The notes under the pieces were generated by a model. That model ran no database searches. It had not been told where the DNA came from and worked only from the letters and a program-made list of their open reading frames with translations. Positions 1 through 6,951 of a stretch of 32,413 nucleotides of DNA are shown here, piece after piece (position 1 is the first letter of the stretch; every line of letters starts with the position of its first letter). The translations under genes and the position numbers were made by a program. The DNA comes from CAIZGX01 sp044349305. Its GTDB lineage: Bacteria; Bacteroidota; Bacteroidia; Flavobacteriales_D; Sanyastnellaceae. The stretch lies in contig JBIKRF010000018.1 of the NCBI GenBank assembly GCA_044349305.1, positions 1 through 32,413 on the forward strand, written 5' to 3'.

Positions 1-40
1 AAAGATTATGGAAGAATTACTATAGAAAACAAAATACATT

Positions 41-121
41 TGTAAACCTATTACAGGACTAAAAATGAACTGTAAACTAATAACAGGATTAACTAACTAA
101 AGTGTAAACTTTTTTTAGGAC
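41..121. repeat. Three direct TGTAAAC...AGGA repeats, possible insertion-sequence end
   Basis: Three imperfect direct repeats begin at 41, 71 and 103. Each starts TGTAAAC and carries AGGAC or AGGAT 10-12 bases later, at a spacing of 30-32 bp. Multiple internal direct repeats near a terminus are typical of IS21-family ends, and I recall similar TGTAAAC repeats next to Bacteroidota IS21-like elements, but this is from memory. Just upstream an open frame runs off the left edge of the window and stops at TAA 43-45; only 14 residues are visible, too few to identify. No transposase is visible in the window. Confidence 0.35.
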
Positions 122-137
122 GAGACACAGTAGGAAT

Positions 138-232
138 AACGAAGTTCCAACAACGCAGTTCCAACAACGCAGTTCCAACAACGTAGTTCCAACAACGCAG
201 TTCCAACAACGCAGTTCCAACAACGTAGTTCC
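138..232. repeat. 14-bp tandem repeat made of GNA-loop mini-hairpins
   Basis: A 14-bp unit (AAC-GNA-GTT plus linker CCAAC) is repeated six times, with a first variant copy. The perfect 3-bp-stem hairpins lie at 138-146, 152-160, 166-174, 180-188, 194-202, 208-216 and 222-230. Their loops are GAA, GCA, GCA, GTA, GCA, GCA and GTA, so the middle loop base is the only thing that varies. The array ends about 4 bases before the stop codon of the minus-strand gene at 234-575. Confidence 0.85.
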
Positions 233-233
233 T

Positions 234-575
234 TCATCGTTCATAAAGCCCCTTCGCCTTGGTTATAATATATCTGTTGAGTCCTTTTCCAGCTTTTGCC
301 AATTCAATCATTTTTAACACCTTTGATTCTGTGGCTGATTTGAAACTGTACTTCTTTGGATGGTTTAACCCTCCGAACCAAATGTTAATGTATGTCTCGC
401 CAATGGCGTAATGCGTAATGGTAGAATGCAGTTCTGTATTGCCGTATTGTTCCTTATTTACCTCCATTCCGCGAATGTAAAAATGTGCATGTTCTAATTC
501 CATTTTTGAATAATTTGATTCTTTTGAACAAGCAAGTTCAGATTCAATAGATGGATTTGGAATAATGTTTTTCAT
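234..575 (-). CDS. Small hypothetical protein, KTSC-like C-terminus
   Basis: A 113-residue soluble protein with no signal peptide or membrane segment. The last 60 residues (alternating strands, then K-M-I-E-L-A-K-A-G-K-G-L-N-R-Y-I) resemble the end of the KTSC domain, a short module known from lysyl-tRNA synthetase fusions and small stand-alone proteins. The match is by eye and weak, so the function is unknown. Its ATG lies only 3 nt after the stop of the histidine kinase C-terminal fragment (579-1013). It is therefore probably co-transcribed and translationally coupled with the kinase gene and may have lost its upstream partner when that gene broke. Its 3' end runs into the 14-bp hairpin repeat. 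Confidence 0.55.
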   Translation of the reverse strand: MKNIIPNPSIESELACSKESNYSKMELEHAHFYIRGMEVNKEQYGNTELHSTITHYAIGETYINIWFGGLNHPKKYSFKSATESKVLKMIELAKAGKGLNRYIITKAKGLYER

Positions 576-578
576 AGT

Positions 579-1013
579 TTAGAGATTAAAAGAAAACACA
601 CTGCCTTTTCCTAATTCAGATTTTATTTCCAAATGTGATTTGTGTCTACGAAGAAATTCTTGGACAAGTTGTAAACCAAAGCCATTGCCTTTTTCATTGT
701 TTGTTCCCAATGTTGTGAAGGATATTCCATCTCTCAATTTGTTGAGTTTCACCGAGTTTATACCCTTTCCAAAATCTTCCACTTCAAAGGAACGGATGCC
801 TCTGAATTTTTTAGATCGAATTTTTATGATACTTCCAATAGAAGAGAATTTAACTGCATTGGAAATGAGATTGCGTAAAGTTGTAACGATCATGTTTTTA
901 TCACACCTCAAAGTCTCTTCATCATCGAAATTCATATCAATGTTGAAATGAATATTCTTAGTGTCCCCAATCAGCATTGTCCAATTTCGAACGTTGGAAT
1001 CGAAGCAATTCAT
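579..1013 (-). CDS. Sensor histidine kinase, C-terminal ATPase fragment (split gene)
   Basis: This frame encodes the HATPase_c domain of a two-component sensor kinase, which binds ATP for autophosphorylation. Visible motifs in order are the N box (L-R-N-L-I-S-N-A-V-K-F-S), the G1 box (D-F-G-K-G) and the G2 box (G-N-G-F-G-L-Q-L-V), ending G-S-V-F-S-F-N-L as intact kinases do. It overlaps the upstream frame (958-1686), which carries the phospho-acceptor domain, by 56 nt in a different frame. The first dozen residues are probably out-of-frame sequence; homology seems to start near L-I-G-D-T-K-N-I-H-F. With the upstream part it forms one gene broken by an out-of-frame deletion, so it is most likely a pseudogene remnant, although a separate ATPase polypeptide is possible. 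Confidence 0.7.
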   Translation of the reverse strand: MNCFDSNVRNWTMLIGDTKNIHFNIDMNFDDEETLRCDKNMIVTTLRNLISNAVKFSSIGSIIKIRSKKFRGIRSFEVEDFGKGINSVKLNKLRDGISFTTLGTNNEKGNGFGLQLVQEFLRRHKSHLEIKSELGKGSVFSFNL

Positions 1014-1686
1014 TTTTTGTTTCTTCAGTTATTCCTTCTTGCAAACATACTTCAGTAGTCATTATGGCCCCAGCCATGGGCGCGCGAAGATCATGAGCAA
1101 TGACCGACATAAGTTGATCTCTTGATAATCGCGCTGCTATCAGTTGATTGTTGCTTTCAATCAGGATATCAGTATTCACAATTAATTGTCCTTGCACTTT
1201 GTTCATGGTCTTTATGAGCAAAAAAATAATAAGTATACAACTCAGTGCAACTCCAATGATGTTAGTAAGTCGGTCTAGGAACAAGTGCTCAGGATTCAAA
1301 TGATTAGTCCCAACAGGAGAACCAATAGCTGTCAGCACAATTAAAGTAATGAGTATTACAACAACCAAGGAGTAGGCAGTCTTTTTTTCATTTTCTTTAA
1401 ATGCCATAAGTATGGAGACAATGACAGGAAAGAAAAACATAAAGGACAGCGAATTAACGCCTGAAAGTAAACTAATCGCAGTGATCATAACAACAATTTG
1501 AACAGCATTGAAAAGTTTCGAAAAATACAGGAAATTCATGCGCAGAAGCAGATAGGCGACGCACGCTCCGGGTACACTAAGTATGGAAATCCAGGCTTGG
1601 GTATAGTCACGAAGCAACACACTGATAAAGGAAAATATCAATGAGAAAATTGCAACGGAAAAGAGTAGCCACTTATGAATAGTCAA
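958..1686 (-). CDS. Sensor histidine kinase, N-terminal membrane and HisKA fragment (split gene)
   Basis: The 242-residue frame has about six hydrophobic segments between residues 5 and 160, a linker helix, then a HisKA dimerisation helix with the phospho-acceptor His198 in V-I-A-H-D-L-R-A-P. It stops 44 residues later, before any ATPase domain; that domain follows in another frame at 579-1013. Intact kinases have a second dimerisation helix and roughly 30 more residues at this junction, so a deletion plus frame change is likely. The start is doubtful: the frame is open upstream to a stop at 1753-1755 but offers no ATG or GTG, only the TTG at 1686. No response regulator is adjacent. It is probably a decaying gene and not a functional truncated receptor. 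Confidence 0.7.
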   Translation of the reverse strand: MTIHKWLLFSVAIFSLIFSFISVLLRDYTQAWISILSVPGACVAYLLLRMNFLYFSKLFNAVQIVVMITAISLLSGVNSLSFMFFFPVIVSILMAFKENEKKTAYSLVVVILITLIVLTAIGSPVGTNHLNPEHLFLDRLTNIIGVALSCILIIFLLIKTMNKVQGQLIVNTDILIESNNQLIAARLSRDQLMSVIAHDLRAPMAGAIMTTEVCLQEGITEETKNELLRFQRSKLDNADWGH

Positions 1687-1872
1687 TGCATTCTCTTCTA
1701 GTAAGCGCGTTGATTTTGAAATAACCTTATTGTCGTTTAGTCTGCTTTCTGTTCACATGTTGTGCATATTTAAGTAAACCTAGACCAACGGTTTTCTGAA
1801 ATGGACAGGAATTGTCATGCTTTGTAAGTATGCGTATGATATATGTTTTAAAAAGAGAAGAAAAGGGAAAAT

Positions 1873-1926
1873 GTCCGAAGGACTAATGTTGCTCTGCAAC
1901 GAATGCCTGCGGCGAATGTCGTTGAC
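1873..1926. repeat. Mini-hairpin array A (GAATG linkers)
   Basis: Four perfect short hairpins in a row: GTCC-GAA-GGAC (1873-1883), TTGC-TCT-GCAA (1889-1899), GCC-TGC-GGC (1905-1913) and GTC-GTT-GAC (1918-1926). They are joined by TAATG, CGAATG and GAATG. Stems differ while linkers are kept. The array lies in the 353-bp divergent spacer (1687-2039) between the broken kinase and the lipoprotein peptidase. Apart from this array and the next two repeats, I see nothing coding in that spacer. Confidence 0.75.
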
Positions 1927-1930
1927 GTAA

Positions 1931-1970
1931 GGTAAGAGAGGGTAAGAAAAGGTAAGAAATGGGAAGATAT
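1931..1970. repeat. 10-bp direct repeat GGTAAGAnnn
   Basis: Four head-to-tail decamers begin GGTAAGAGAG, GGTAAGAAAA, GGTAAGAAAT and GGGAAGATAT. They sit between mini-hairpin array A and the GGTCGAAA hairpin. The same decamer occurs three times at 7453-7480, again directly next to a mini-hairpin array, so the modules travel together. Confidence 0.7.
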
Positions 1971-1972
1971 AG

Positions 1973-1992
1973 GGTCGAAAAATCTTTCGACC
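1973..1992. repeat. GGTCGAAA hairpin, upstream copy
   Basis: A perfect 8-bp stem GGTCGAAA / TTTCGACC with loop AATC, preceded by ATAG. It lies 47 nt before the ATG of the peptidase gene. Two nearly identical copies lie directly after the same gene (3088-3142), so the gene is bracketed by the element. It has no T-tract on either strand and is not a classical terminator. Confidence 0.7.
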
Positions 1993-2039
1993 AAAGATTG
2001 AAACGACGTGTTCACGATATTTGTAAAAATGAAATTAAG

Positions 2040-3080
2040 ATGAAGTTTAATTGTTTGAATATTATTTCAGCAGTAGCAATGGCTATTGTTATTGCGGGTT
2101 GCGGAAATGAAGAGAAAACGAACGTTGTAAATCAAAAGAATTGGTCTGAATATTTTAATTATTCCGATCAGATTGAAGGAGGGGGAGTGAAGTTGATTCC
2201 AATTGAAACTCCGGTTGGGACATTTAAGGTTTGGACGAAGCGTTTTGGAAACAATCCGATGATTAAGATTTTGCTTTTGCATGGCGGTCCAGCTATGACG
2301 CACGAATACATGGAATGTTTCGAAACGTTTTTTCTTCGTGAAGGTTTTGAGTTTTATGAATACGATCAGCTCGGGTCTTATTACAGTGATCAGCCAACAG
2401 ACAGCAGTTTGTGGACCACTGAACGTTTTGTGGAAGAGGTTGAACAAGTTAGAAAAGCCATTGGCGCCGATCAATCAAATTTTTATGTTCTTGGAAATTC
2501 TTGGGGCGGAATTCTTGCCATGGAATACGCTTTGAAATATCAAAATAATTTAAAGGGACTTATTGTCGCAAACATGGTGGCGAGCGCTCCTGAATATGGA
2601 AAGTATGCCGACGAAGTTTTAGCGAAACAAATGAACCCTGAAGTTCTTGCAGAGATTCGAGCACTTGAAGCGAATAAGGATTTCGCAAATCCGCGATACA
2701 TGGAATTGCTTATTCCGAATTATTACAACGAACACATCTGCCGATTGAAAGAATGGCCAGATGGATTGAACCGAGCAATTAAGCATGCCAATAACTCTGT
2801 ATATACTCTTATGCAAGGCCCTAGCGAATTCGGCATAAGTGGTCGATTGGCAACATGGGATATTAAAAATCGCTTACATGAAATCGCGGTGCCAACCCTA
2901 ATGATTGGTGCGAAATACGACACCATGGATCCCGCTGCCATGGAAGAACAAAGTAAAATGGTTCAGAAAGGAAAGTTCTTGTATTGCCCGAATGGCAGTC
3001 ACCTTTCTATGTGGGACGATCAGCAGGTGTTTATGAATGGGGTGGTTTCGTTTGTAAAGAATGTTGATGAAGGCAGATAA
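2040..3080 (+). CDS. Lipoprotein alpha/beta hydrolase, proline iminopeptidase-like (S33)
   Basis: A secreted lipid-anchored serine hydrolase, probably an aminopeptidase removing N-terminal proline or other residues from peptides. The chosen ATG (346 residues) gives a lipoprotein signal with lipobox I-A-G-C21; the frame also starts at 1959, but that adds 27 charged residues encoded by repeat DNA. Family marks are the oxyanion-hole motif H81-G-G-P, the nucleophile elbow G-N-S154-W-G-G, the acid D294 in K-Y-D-T-M-D and the catalytic H321 in N-G-S-H-L. The H-G-G-P plus G-x-S-W-G-G pair is characteristic of the proline iminopeptidase / tricorn-factor F1 branch; substrate cannot be read from the sequence. 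The gene stands alone, between repeat clusters. Confidence 0.85.
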   Translation: MKFNCLNIISAVAMAIVIAGCGNEEKTNVVNQKNWSEYFNYSDQIEGGGVKLIPIETPVGTFKVWTKRFGNNPMIKILLLHGGPAMTHEYMECFETFFLREGFEFYEYDQLGSYYSDQPTDSSLWTTERFVEEVEQVRKAIGADQSNFYVLGNSWGGILAMEYALKYQNNLKGLIVANMVASAPEYGKYADEVLAKQMNPEVLAEIRALEANKDFANPRYMELLIPNYYNEHICRLKEWPDGLNRAIKHANNSVYTLMQGPSEFGISGRLATWDIKNRLHEIAVPTLMIGAKYDTMDPAAMEEQSKMVQKGKFLYCPNGSHLSMWDDQQVFMNGVVSFVKNVDEGR

Positions 3081-3087
3081 GTTATAG

Positions 3088-3142
3088 GGTCGAAACATCT
3101 TTCGACCTTAGGTAAGTTATAGGGTCGAAACATCTTTCGATC
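3088..3142. repeat. GGTCGAAA hairpin, two tandem downstream copies
   Basis: Stem GGTCGAAA / TTTCGACC with loop CATC at 3088-3107, and a second copy at 3123-3142 (35 bp on) whose last arm is TTTCGATC, leaving one terminal mismatch. The linker carries GGTAAG. Both begin 8 and 43 nt after the peptidase stop codon and match the copy upstream of that gene at 1973-1992. Confidence 0.75.
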
Positions 3143-3153
3143 AAGGGCATAAT

Positions 3154-3218
3154 GTCCGGAGGACAAATGTTGCTTCGCAACGAATGTCTATGACGAAAGT
3201 TTCGCGAATGTCTGCGAC
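3154..3218. repeat. Mini-hairpin array B with T-rich end
   Basis: Hairpins GTCC-GGA-GGAC (3154-3164), TTGC-TTC-GCAA (3170-3180), GTC-TAT-GAC (3186-3194) and GTC-TGC-GAC (3210-3218), joined by AAATG, CGAATG and GCGAATG; a degenerate palindrome CGAAAGTTTCG lies between the last two. The last hairpin is followed on the plus strand by GATTTTATTTC, so the array could end the peptidase transcript. It sits between two convergent genes. Confidence 0.75.
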
Positions 3219-3227
3219 GATTTTATT

Positions 3228-3755
3228 TCAGAGTTTGTCTAATGCAATTTGCACAGAGAATAGTACAAGGCTGAGAAGCATTCCGCCGATGAAGATGGCA
3301 GAACTTATTTTTAAGAAGGGGTATTTACGCGAAGAAAGGACTTTTCCTATTTGGTAGATGTCGCGAATCATGGCTTCTTGAACTTCTTCTTTAGTTCCCA
3401 TGATTTGTTTCATTCTCGTATCATATTCTTCAGGAGTGTATGCGCTGAAATGCATGAAAAATAAGGGGTTGAAATTTTTCGAGTCGAAGGACGGACGTTG
3501 TTTTGGTAAAGACAGCGGAGCTACAACCATTATGGCTGTAATAATGCACAATACCGAAGTGGCTAACAAAGACCAAACTCCCCAGTAACCCATTGCCGTT
3601 TCTATACGAGCCAATGTTATTGAGAAAATAATACAATTGCTGGCGATTATGATATTCGCTTTTTGATCTGCAAATGAACTTAACTGAACATGGTGCTGCT
3701 GCGTTGTTCGCAACATGTACATCCAATTGGTATTGTCGTGATTCTCGGTACTCAT
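3228..3755 (-). CDS. DUF5706 membrane protein, Pycsar-effector-like
   Basis: A 175-residue membrane protein. The N-terminal amphipathic stretch with A-D30-Q-K32-A-N leads into a hydrophobic helix (about 33-52), a second follows at about 60-82, then a cytosolic-looking loop (N-P-L-F-F, E-E-Y, D-I-Y-Q-I-G-K-V-L) and a last helix at about 147-172. This pattern matches the Pfam family formerly DUF5706, now described as the Pycsar effector transmembrane domain, whose members damage membranes after sensing cyclic pyrimidine nucleotides in anti-phage defence. No cyclase is next to it here, and many Bacteroidota members are orphans, so a defence role is an inference. A weak promoter (TATATTCG) lies 5 nt before the ATG. 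Confidence 0.7.
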   Translation of the reverse strand: MSTENHDNTNWMYMLRTTQQHHVQLSSFADQKANIIIASNCIIFSITLARIETAMGYWGVWSLLATSVLCIITAIMVVAPLSLPKQRPSFDSKNFNPLFFMHFSAYTPEEYDTRMKQIMGTKEEVQEAMIRDIYQIGKVLSSRKYPFLKISSAIFIGGMLLSLVLFSVQIALDKL

Positions 3756-3858
3756 TTGCGCGAATATAACTTTTCAAAGTGAACACAATGTTAATTGTGA
3801 GCCAAACAAACTTATTTACTGCTTCTCGTCTACATTCGCTTGAACTAACAAGTAATCG

Positions 3859-4362
3859 ATGTATACTCGAGTTTCAGTTTCTACCATCTACCATTGTTCC
3901 TTGGAACGGGCTTTCAAAACACCAATGCTTGTAGAAGTCTCAAGAGTTCATACGGGTATGGGAGTTATGCCTGCCATTACGCATTCTTCCGGCGATGAAG
4001 GTTGGGGAGTTCCCGGTTCAACGAAGAGAGTCTTTGCGGCTAAATCAATTGCATCAAAAGCGGGATACGCTTCTATGGACAAGGTTATTGAACGCATTGA
4101 AAATGAATACTGGAAAATTGAAGTCAGCGATTTTCAAAGTTGGATGCTTGGCTTTTACAAATTTGAAGGAGAATGGCGAACGACAGAACTGTCGCCTAAT
4201 ACAATTCAAATCGATTACACGTATACGCAGCATTTCAAAACACCTTTTTTGTATCCACTTAACTGGATATTCACGCATTTTTTTTGGAAGAAATACATGA
4301 AACAAGTTTTGGAAAACATTCGAATCATTGCAGAGGGTAACGAACCCATTCCGAATAAATAA
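3859..4362 (+). CDS. SRPBCC-fold (polyketide cyclase-like) protein
   Basis: A 167-residue soluble protein with the layout of the SRPBCC / START-like fold: an N-terminal strand with small helices, a run of beta strands in the middle (W-K-I-E-V-S-D-F, R-T-T-E-L-S, I-Q-I-D-Y-T-Y-T) and a long C-terminal helix (W-K-K-Y-M-K-Q-V-L-E-N-I-R-I-I). Such proteins bind hydrophobic ligands in a cavity; the ligand is not predictable. There is no signal peptide. It is divergent from the DUF5706 gene with a 103-bp shared spacer, and TACATTCG at 3831-3838 is a possible -7 element. Family assignment is by fold pattern only. Confidence 0.65.
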   Translation: MYTRVSVSTIYHCSLERAFKTPMLVEVSRVHTGMGVMPAITHSSGDEGWGVPGSTKRVFAAKSIASKAGYASMDKVIERIENEYWKIEVSDFQSWMLGFYKFEGEWRTTELSPNTIQIDYTYTQHFKTPFLYPLNWIFTHFFWKKYMKQVLENIRIIAEGNEPIPNK

Positions 4363-4413
4363 GTCTTGAGTTTTTAGTGAAAATTGAATATCTTTATTCA
4401 ACCTTAACTAATT

Positions 4414-6759
4414 ATGAAAAAGCCACAAATTCTCTTCTTGTTTTTTTTGTGCTTGACACTTTCTACACAGGCCCAGAAAAGTCTTTATCAAAATACCAAC
4501 TTGGGTAGTGGTTCCAAATTAGATTTATCTCAGGCCGAAGAAGATCTTCATTCGCGCAGAGAGAGAACTGCTGTATTTAAATTTCCGGACGGAAGAGTAA
4601 TTACCCAAAATTCATTCAGTCCCATACATTTCAAAAATGAGAATGGAGAGTGGATGCCCATTACAAGATCATTTCAACGAAATGAAAATTCAATTTCTTT
4701 CAGTGAACAACAGCTCCCCATTGTAATTTCCAAAGAGGGTTTCATTGAACTGAACGCGAATAGTACCGAGTCTGTTTCCTACAGGCCAAGCTTATTCCAG
4801 AAGAATTTCAACATAGATAATTTAGTTGGAAAAGATGGCGTTTTGGAATACAGCACGGATGGTTTCCTTCAAAAAATAGATGTTCGAAACAACGCCGTGA
4901 AGTCTTCGCTTTTCATTCAGAGTTCTCCTGAGTGCGCAAAAGGCGAATACGTGGTCAATGAGGAATTGATGGTTCCGAATGGTTCCAAATTGAATTTCAA
5001 TTCAGAAAAAGGAAAATGGATAAACGGATTGTGGAAGGGAAGCGTTGAAATTCTAAATGAAAAAAATGAGGTTATTTCTACGTTAGGCGGCGCTATTTGT
5101 ATTGATGACCAAAAGGAGTTCTTTCTGGCGAGTTATTCGTTTAGCCCCATTCAGAACAATAGAATACACGTCAATATTCACATTGAGGAACAATGGTTAA
5201 TAGATCCTTCAAGATCTTACCCTGTGGAAATTGATCCGCTCGTTACAGGTCCAATTTCTGTTTGGAATGGTGGATACATGCCTTCGTGCTTTATGCCGCA
5301 GTACAATGTAGACAGCATACAAGTAAACGTTCCTGGCGGAGTGACCGTGACAGGACTGTTGGTTCAAGCGAGTTATTATGCTGACCCTTTTACCGCAGCG
5401 TGGATGTCTGATGGATCCATGTACTTCAGCACAGAATGCGGACAAACAACTGAATTTACCGTAACAGGTGCGAATGCGAATTTAGCTGGAACAGCGTATC
5501 TCGTGGACTACGACATGCGCAATCCGTTGATGTGTTGCTACGTACCAACATGCGCCGATCAGAATTTTTATTTGCGCATGCATCTTGGACGAACCTTCAT
5601 AAACGATGGCTGCAATATTAATTATATCTACTACGATCAGTTTTCCCTTTGGCCGTTCACGGCATACATAGAAGGACATACCGTTGAAACATTCGGCAGT
5701 GAATGGTCTGTGCCTAGCACAGTGACGTGCACGAGCAACTGCGAAGTAACAGGAACGATTCGCATGAAGTACGGCGTTCCTCCGTATACCATAACCCATC
5801 CGTGGATGACTGGAAGCGTTGTAACTGGAACAGCCCAACCTTGTAACATTGGAAACTCTTCGAAACAATTGCAATTGAGCATACCGAATTGTCCAGATTA
5901 CTGCAACACAGATCCAACGCTAGACATTCCAACTCCCTTGGTGCTCGATGCTTGCGGCGCCCAGTTGATAGGAATTACTCCTGCGGTTCTAAATAGAAAA
6001 CCGGCTCCGGATGTGTCGTTTTCACCTGCGAACTTAGTCGTATGCAACAACGAACCCTTTGATGTTACCGTTCAATCTTGCCTTCCCAATGCAACAATTA
6101 CTTGGGCTGGAAATGGACAAGTGGGTAACAGCTCCTTCACTTCACAGTTCTTTGTTTCTGACACAACGAGTGTTGATGTTTCATACAGCGCCTTTGCCGA
6201 ACTGAATGGGTGTTTTTCAGATACGATTCAATATTTGGTGAATGTTCAACCGACTATTCAGGCGAGCTATTTGGCTAATCCGAATCCGGTAGTGGTTTAT
6301 AACGACGTGCAGTTCACCGATGTGTCAAACGCCTTCGCCTCAAATATTGTAGGATCTGCGTGGGATTTTGGAGACGGAAATTCAAGTTCGGGTTCTTCGG
6401 TAGTTTATTCCTATCCTACTCCTGGTGTGTACAACATCTGTTTAACAACAACATCAGATGCCAATTGCACAGTCGAGTATTGTCAAGATTTCATAGTTGT
6501 CCCCGCCACAATTACACCAATAAACATCATTACACCAAACGGAGATGATTTGAATGATGTTCTTGAGTTTCAATACCTAGAGTTTTACTCTGACAATAAA
6601 TTGGAAGTGTTCAACCGATGGGGAACAAAGGTTTTCGGAGCTTCTCCTTATTTGAATAATTGGAACGTTTCGGAATTGTCAGACGGAACTTATTTTTATG
6701 TTCTTTATTTGAATGAAGAACAGCAGATTGAAAGCGATTTGTTTATTAAAAGAAAATGA
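4414..6759 (+). CDS. Secreted PKD protein with type B T9SS sorting domain
   Basis: A 781-residue extracellular or surface protein. Residues 1-20 are a signal peptide ending T-Q-A-Q. Residues 30-280 are a beta-rich region without a recognised name. Residues 280-600 are Cys-rich Ig-like modules. Residues 611-698 form a PKD domain with the hallmark W-D-F-G-D-G. Residues 699-781 are the gliding-motility-associated (CHU_C) C-terminal domain: I-T-P-N-G-D-D-L-N-D, then V-F-N-R-W-G and L-S-D-G-T-Y-F-Y. This domain directs export through the type IX secretion system in the type B manner. No enzyme domain is seen, so adhesion or matrix binding is the likeliest role. A possible -7 element (TATCTTTA) lies about 20 nt upstream of the ATG. 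Confidence 0.85.
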   Translation: MKKPQILFLFFLCLTLSTQAQKSLYQNTNLGSGSKLDLSQAEEDLHSRRERTAVFKFPDGRVITQNSFSPIHFKNENGEWMPITRSFQRNENSISFSEQQLPIVISKEGFIELNANSTESVSYRPSLFQKNFNIDNLVGKDGVLEYSTDGFLQKIDVRNNAVKSSLFIQSSPECAKGEYVVNEELMVPNGSKLNFNSEKGKWINGLWKGSVEILNEKNEVISTLGGAICIDDQKEFFLASYSFSPIQNNRIHVNIHIEEQWLIDPSRSYPVEIDPLVTGPISVWNGGYMPSCFMPQYNVDSIQVNVPGGVTVTGLLVQASYYADPFTAAWMSDGSMYFSTECGQTTEFTVTGANANLAGTAYLVDYDMRNPLMCCYVPTCADQNFYLRMHLGRTFINDGCNINYIYYDQFSLWPFTAYIEGHTVETFGSEWSVPSTVTCTSNCEVTGTIRMKYGVPPYTITHPWMTGSVVTGTAQPCNIGNSSKQLQLSIPNCPDYCNTDPTLDIPTPLVLDACGAQLIGITPAVLNRKPAPDVSFSPANLVVCNNEPFDVTVQSCLPNATITWAGNGQVGNSSFTSQFFVSDTTSVDVSYSAFAELNGCFSDTIQYLVNVQPTIQASYLANPNPVVVYNDVQFTDVSNAFASNIVGSAWDFGDGNSSSGSSVVYSYPTPGVYNICLTTTSDANCTVEYCQDFIVVPATITPINIITPNGDDLNDVLEFQYLEFYSDNKLEVFNRWGTKVFGASPYLNNWNVSELSDGTYFYVLYLNEEQQIESDLFIKRK

Positions 6760-6763
6760 ACAC

Positions 6764-6847
6764 TCACTTCGTGATCAATTGCTTTGCAATCAATCTCTTT
6801 GCGGTCAAACCTTTAGTGAAATAACAACGCAGTTCCACTTACGAAGT
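6764..6847. repeat. Mini-hairpin array C
   Basis: Hairpins TCAC-TTC-GTGA (6764-6774) and ATTGC-TTT-GCAAT (6778-6790) are joined by TCA. After a degenerate unit come AAC-GCA-GTT (6826-6834) and AC-GAA-GT (6841-6847). The last two use the same AAC-GNA-GTT hairpin as the 14-bp array at 138-232. The array fills the first half of the 192-bp spacer after the T9SS cargo gene. Confidence 0.65.
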
Positions 6848-6864
6848 TCCCAAAACGGTTTTGC

Positions 6865-6872
6865 TATATTTG
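6865..6872 (+). promoter_or_regulatory. Bacteroidota -7 element TATATTTG
   Basis: Exact match to TAnnTTTG, 80 nt upstream of the small lipoprotein ATG. No clear TTTG box is seen at the right distance upstream, where hairpin array C lies. It implies a leader of about 75 nt carrying the hairpin at 6897-6926. Confidence 0.45.
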
Positions 6873-6896
6873 GTTACTAAGAATAAAAATACAGAG

Positions 6897-6926
6897 TACG
6901 CGTTTAAGGATAAACCTTAAAGCGTA
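6897..6926 (+). promoter_or_regulatory. Leader hairpin before the 6952 lipoprotein gene
   Basis: A 12-bp stem TACGC(G)TTTAAGG / CCTTAAAGCGTA with one bulged G6902 and loop ATAAA. It ends 25 nt before the ATG, so it would fold in the mRNA leader. It has no T-tract, so it is not a simple terminator. It could be an RNA-stability or regulatory element. Confidence 0.5.
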
Positions 6927-6951
6927 TTCAAGTTTCTAAAAACAACATCTA

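Noticed and set aside
579..1013. Independent serine-kinase / anti-sigma factor of the RsbW type
   Set aside because: The N, G1 and G2 boxes and the position directly after a HisKA frame fit the missing half of the sensor kinase better.
1959..2039. Longer N-terminus for the peptidase lipoprotein
   Set aside because: The extra 27 codons cover the GGTCGAAA hairpin and would place 27 charged residues before a good lipoprotein signal.
1687..2039. tRNA or structured RNA gene in the divergent spacer
   Set aside because: The only structure is the short hairpin array, the decamers and the GGTCGAAA hairpin; no cloverleaf or known RNA motif is visible.
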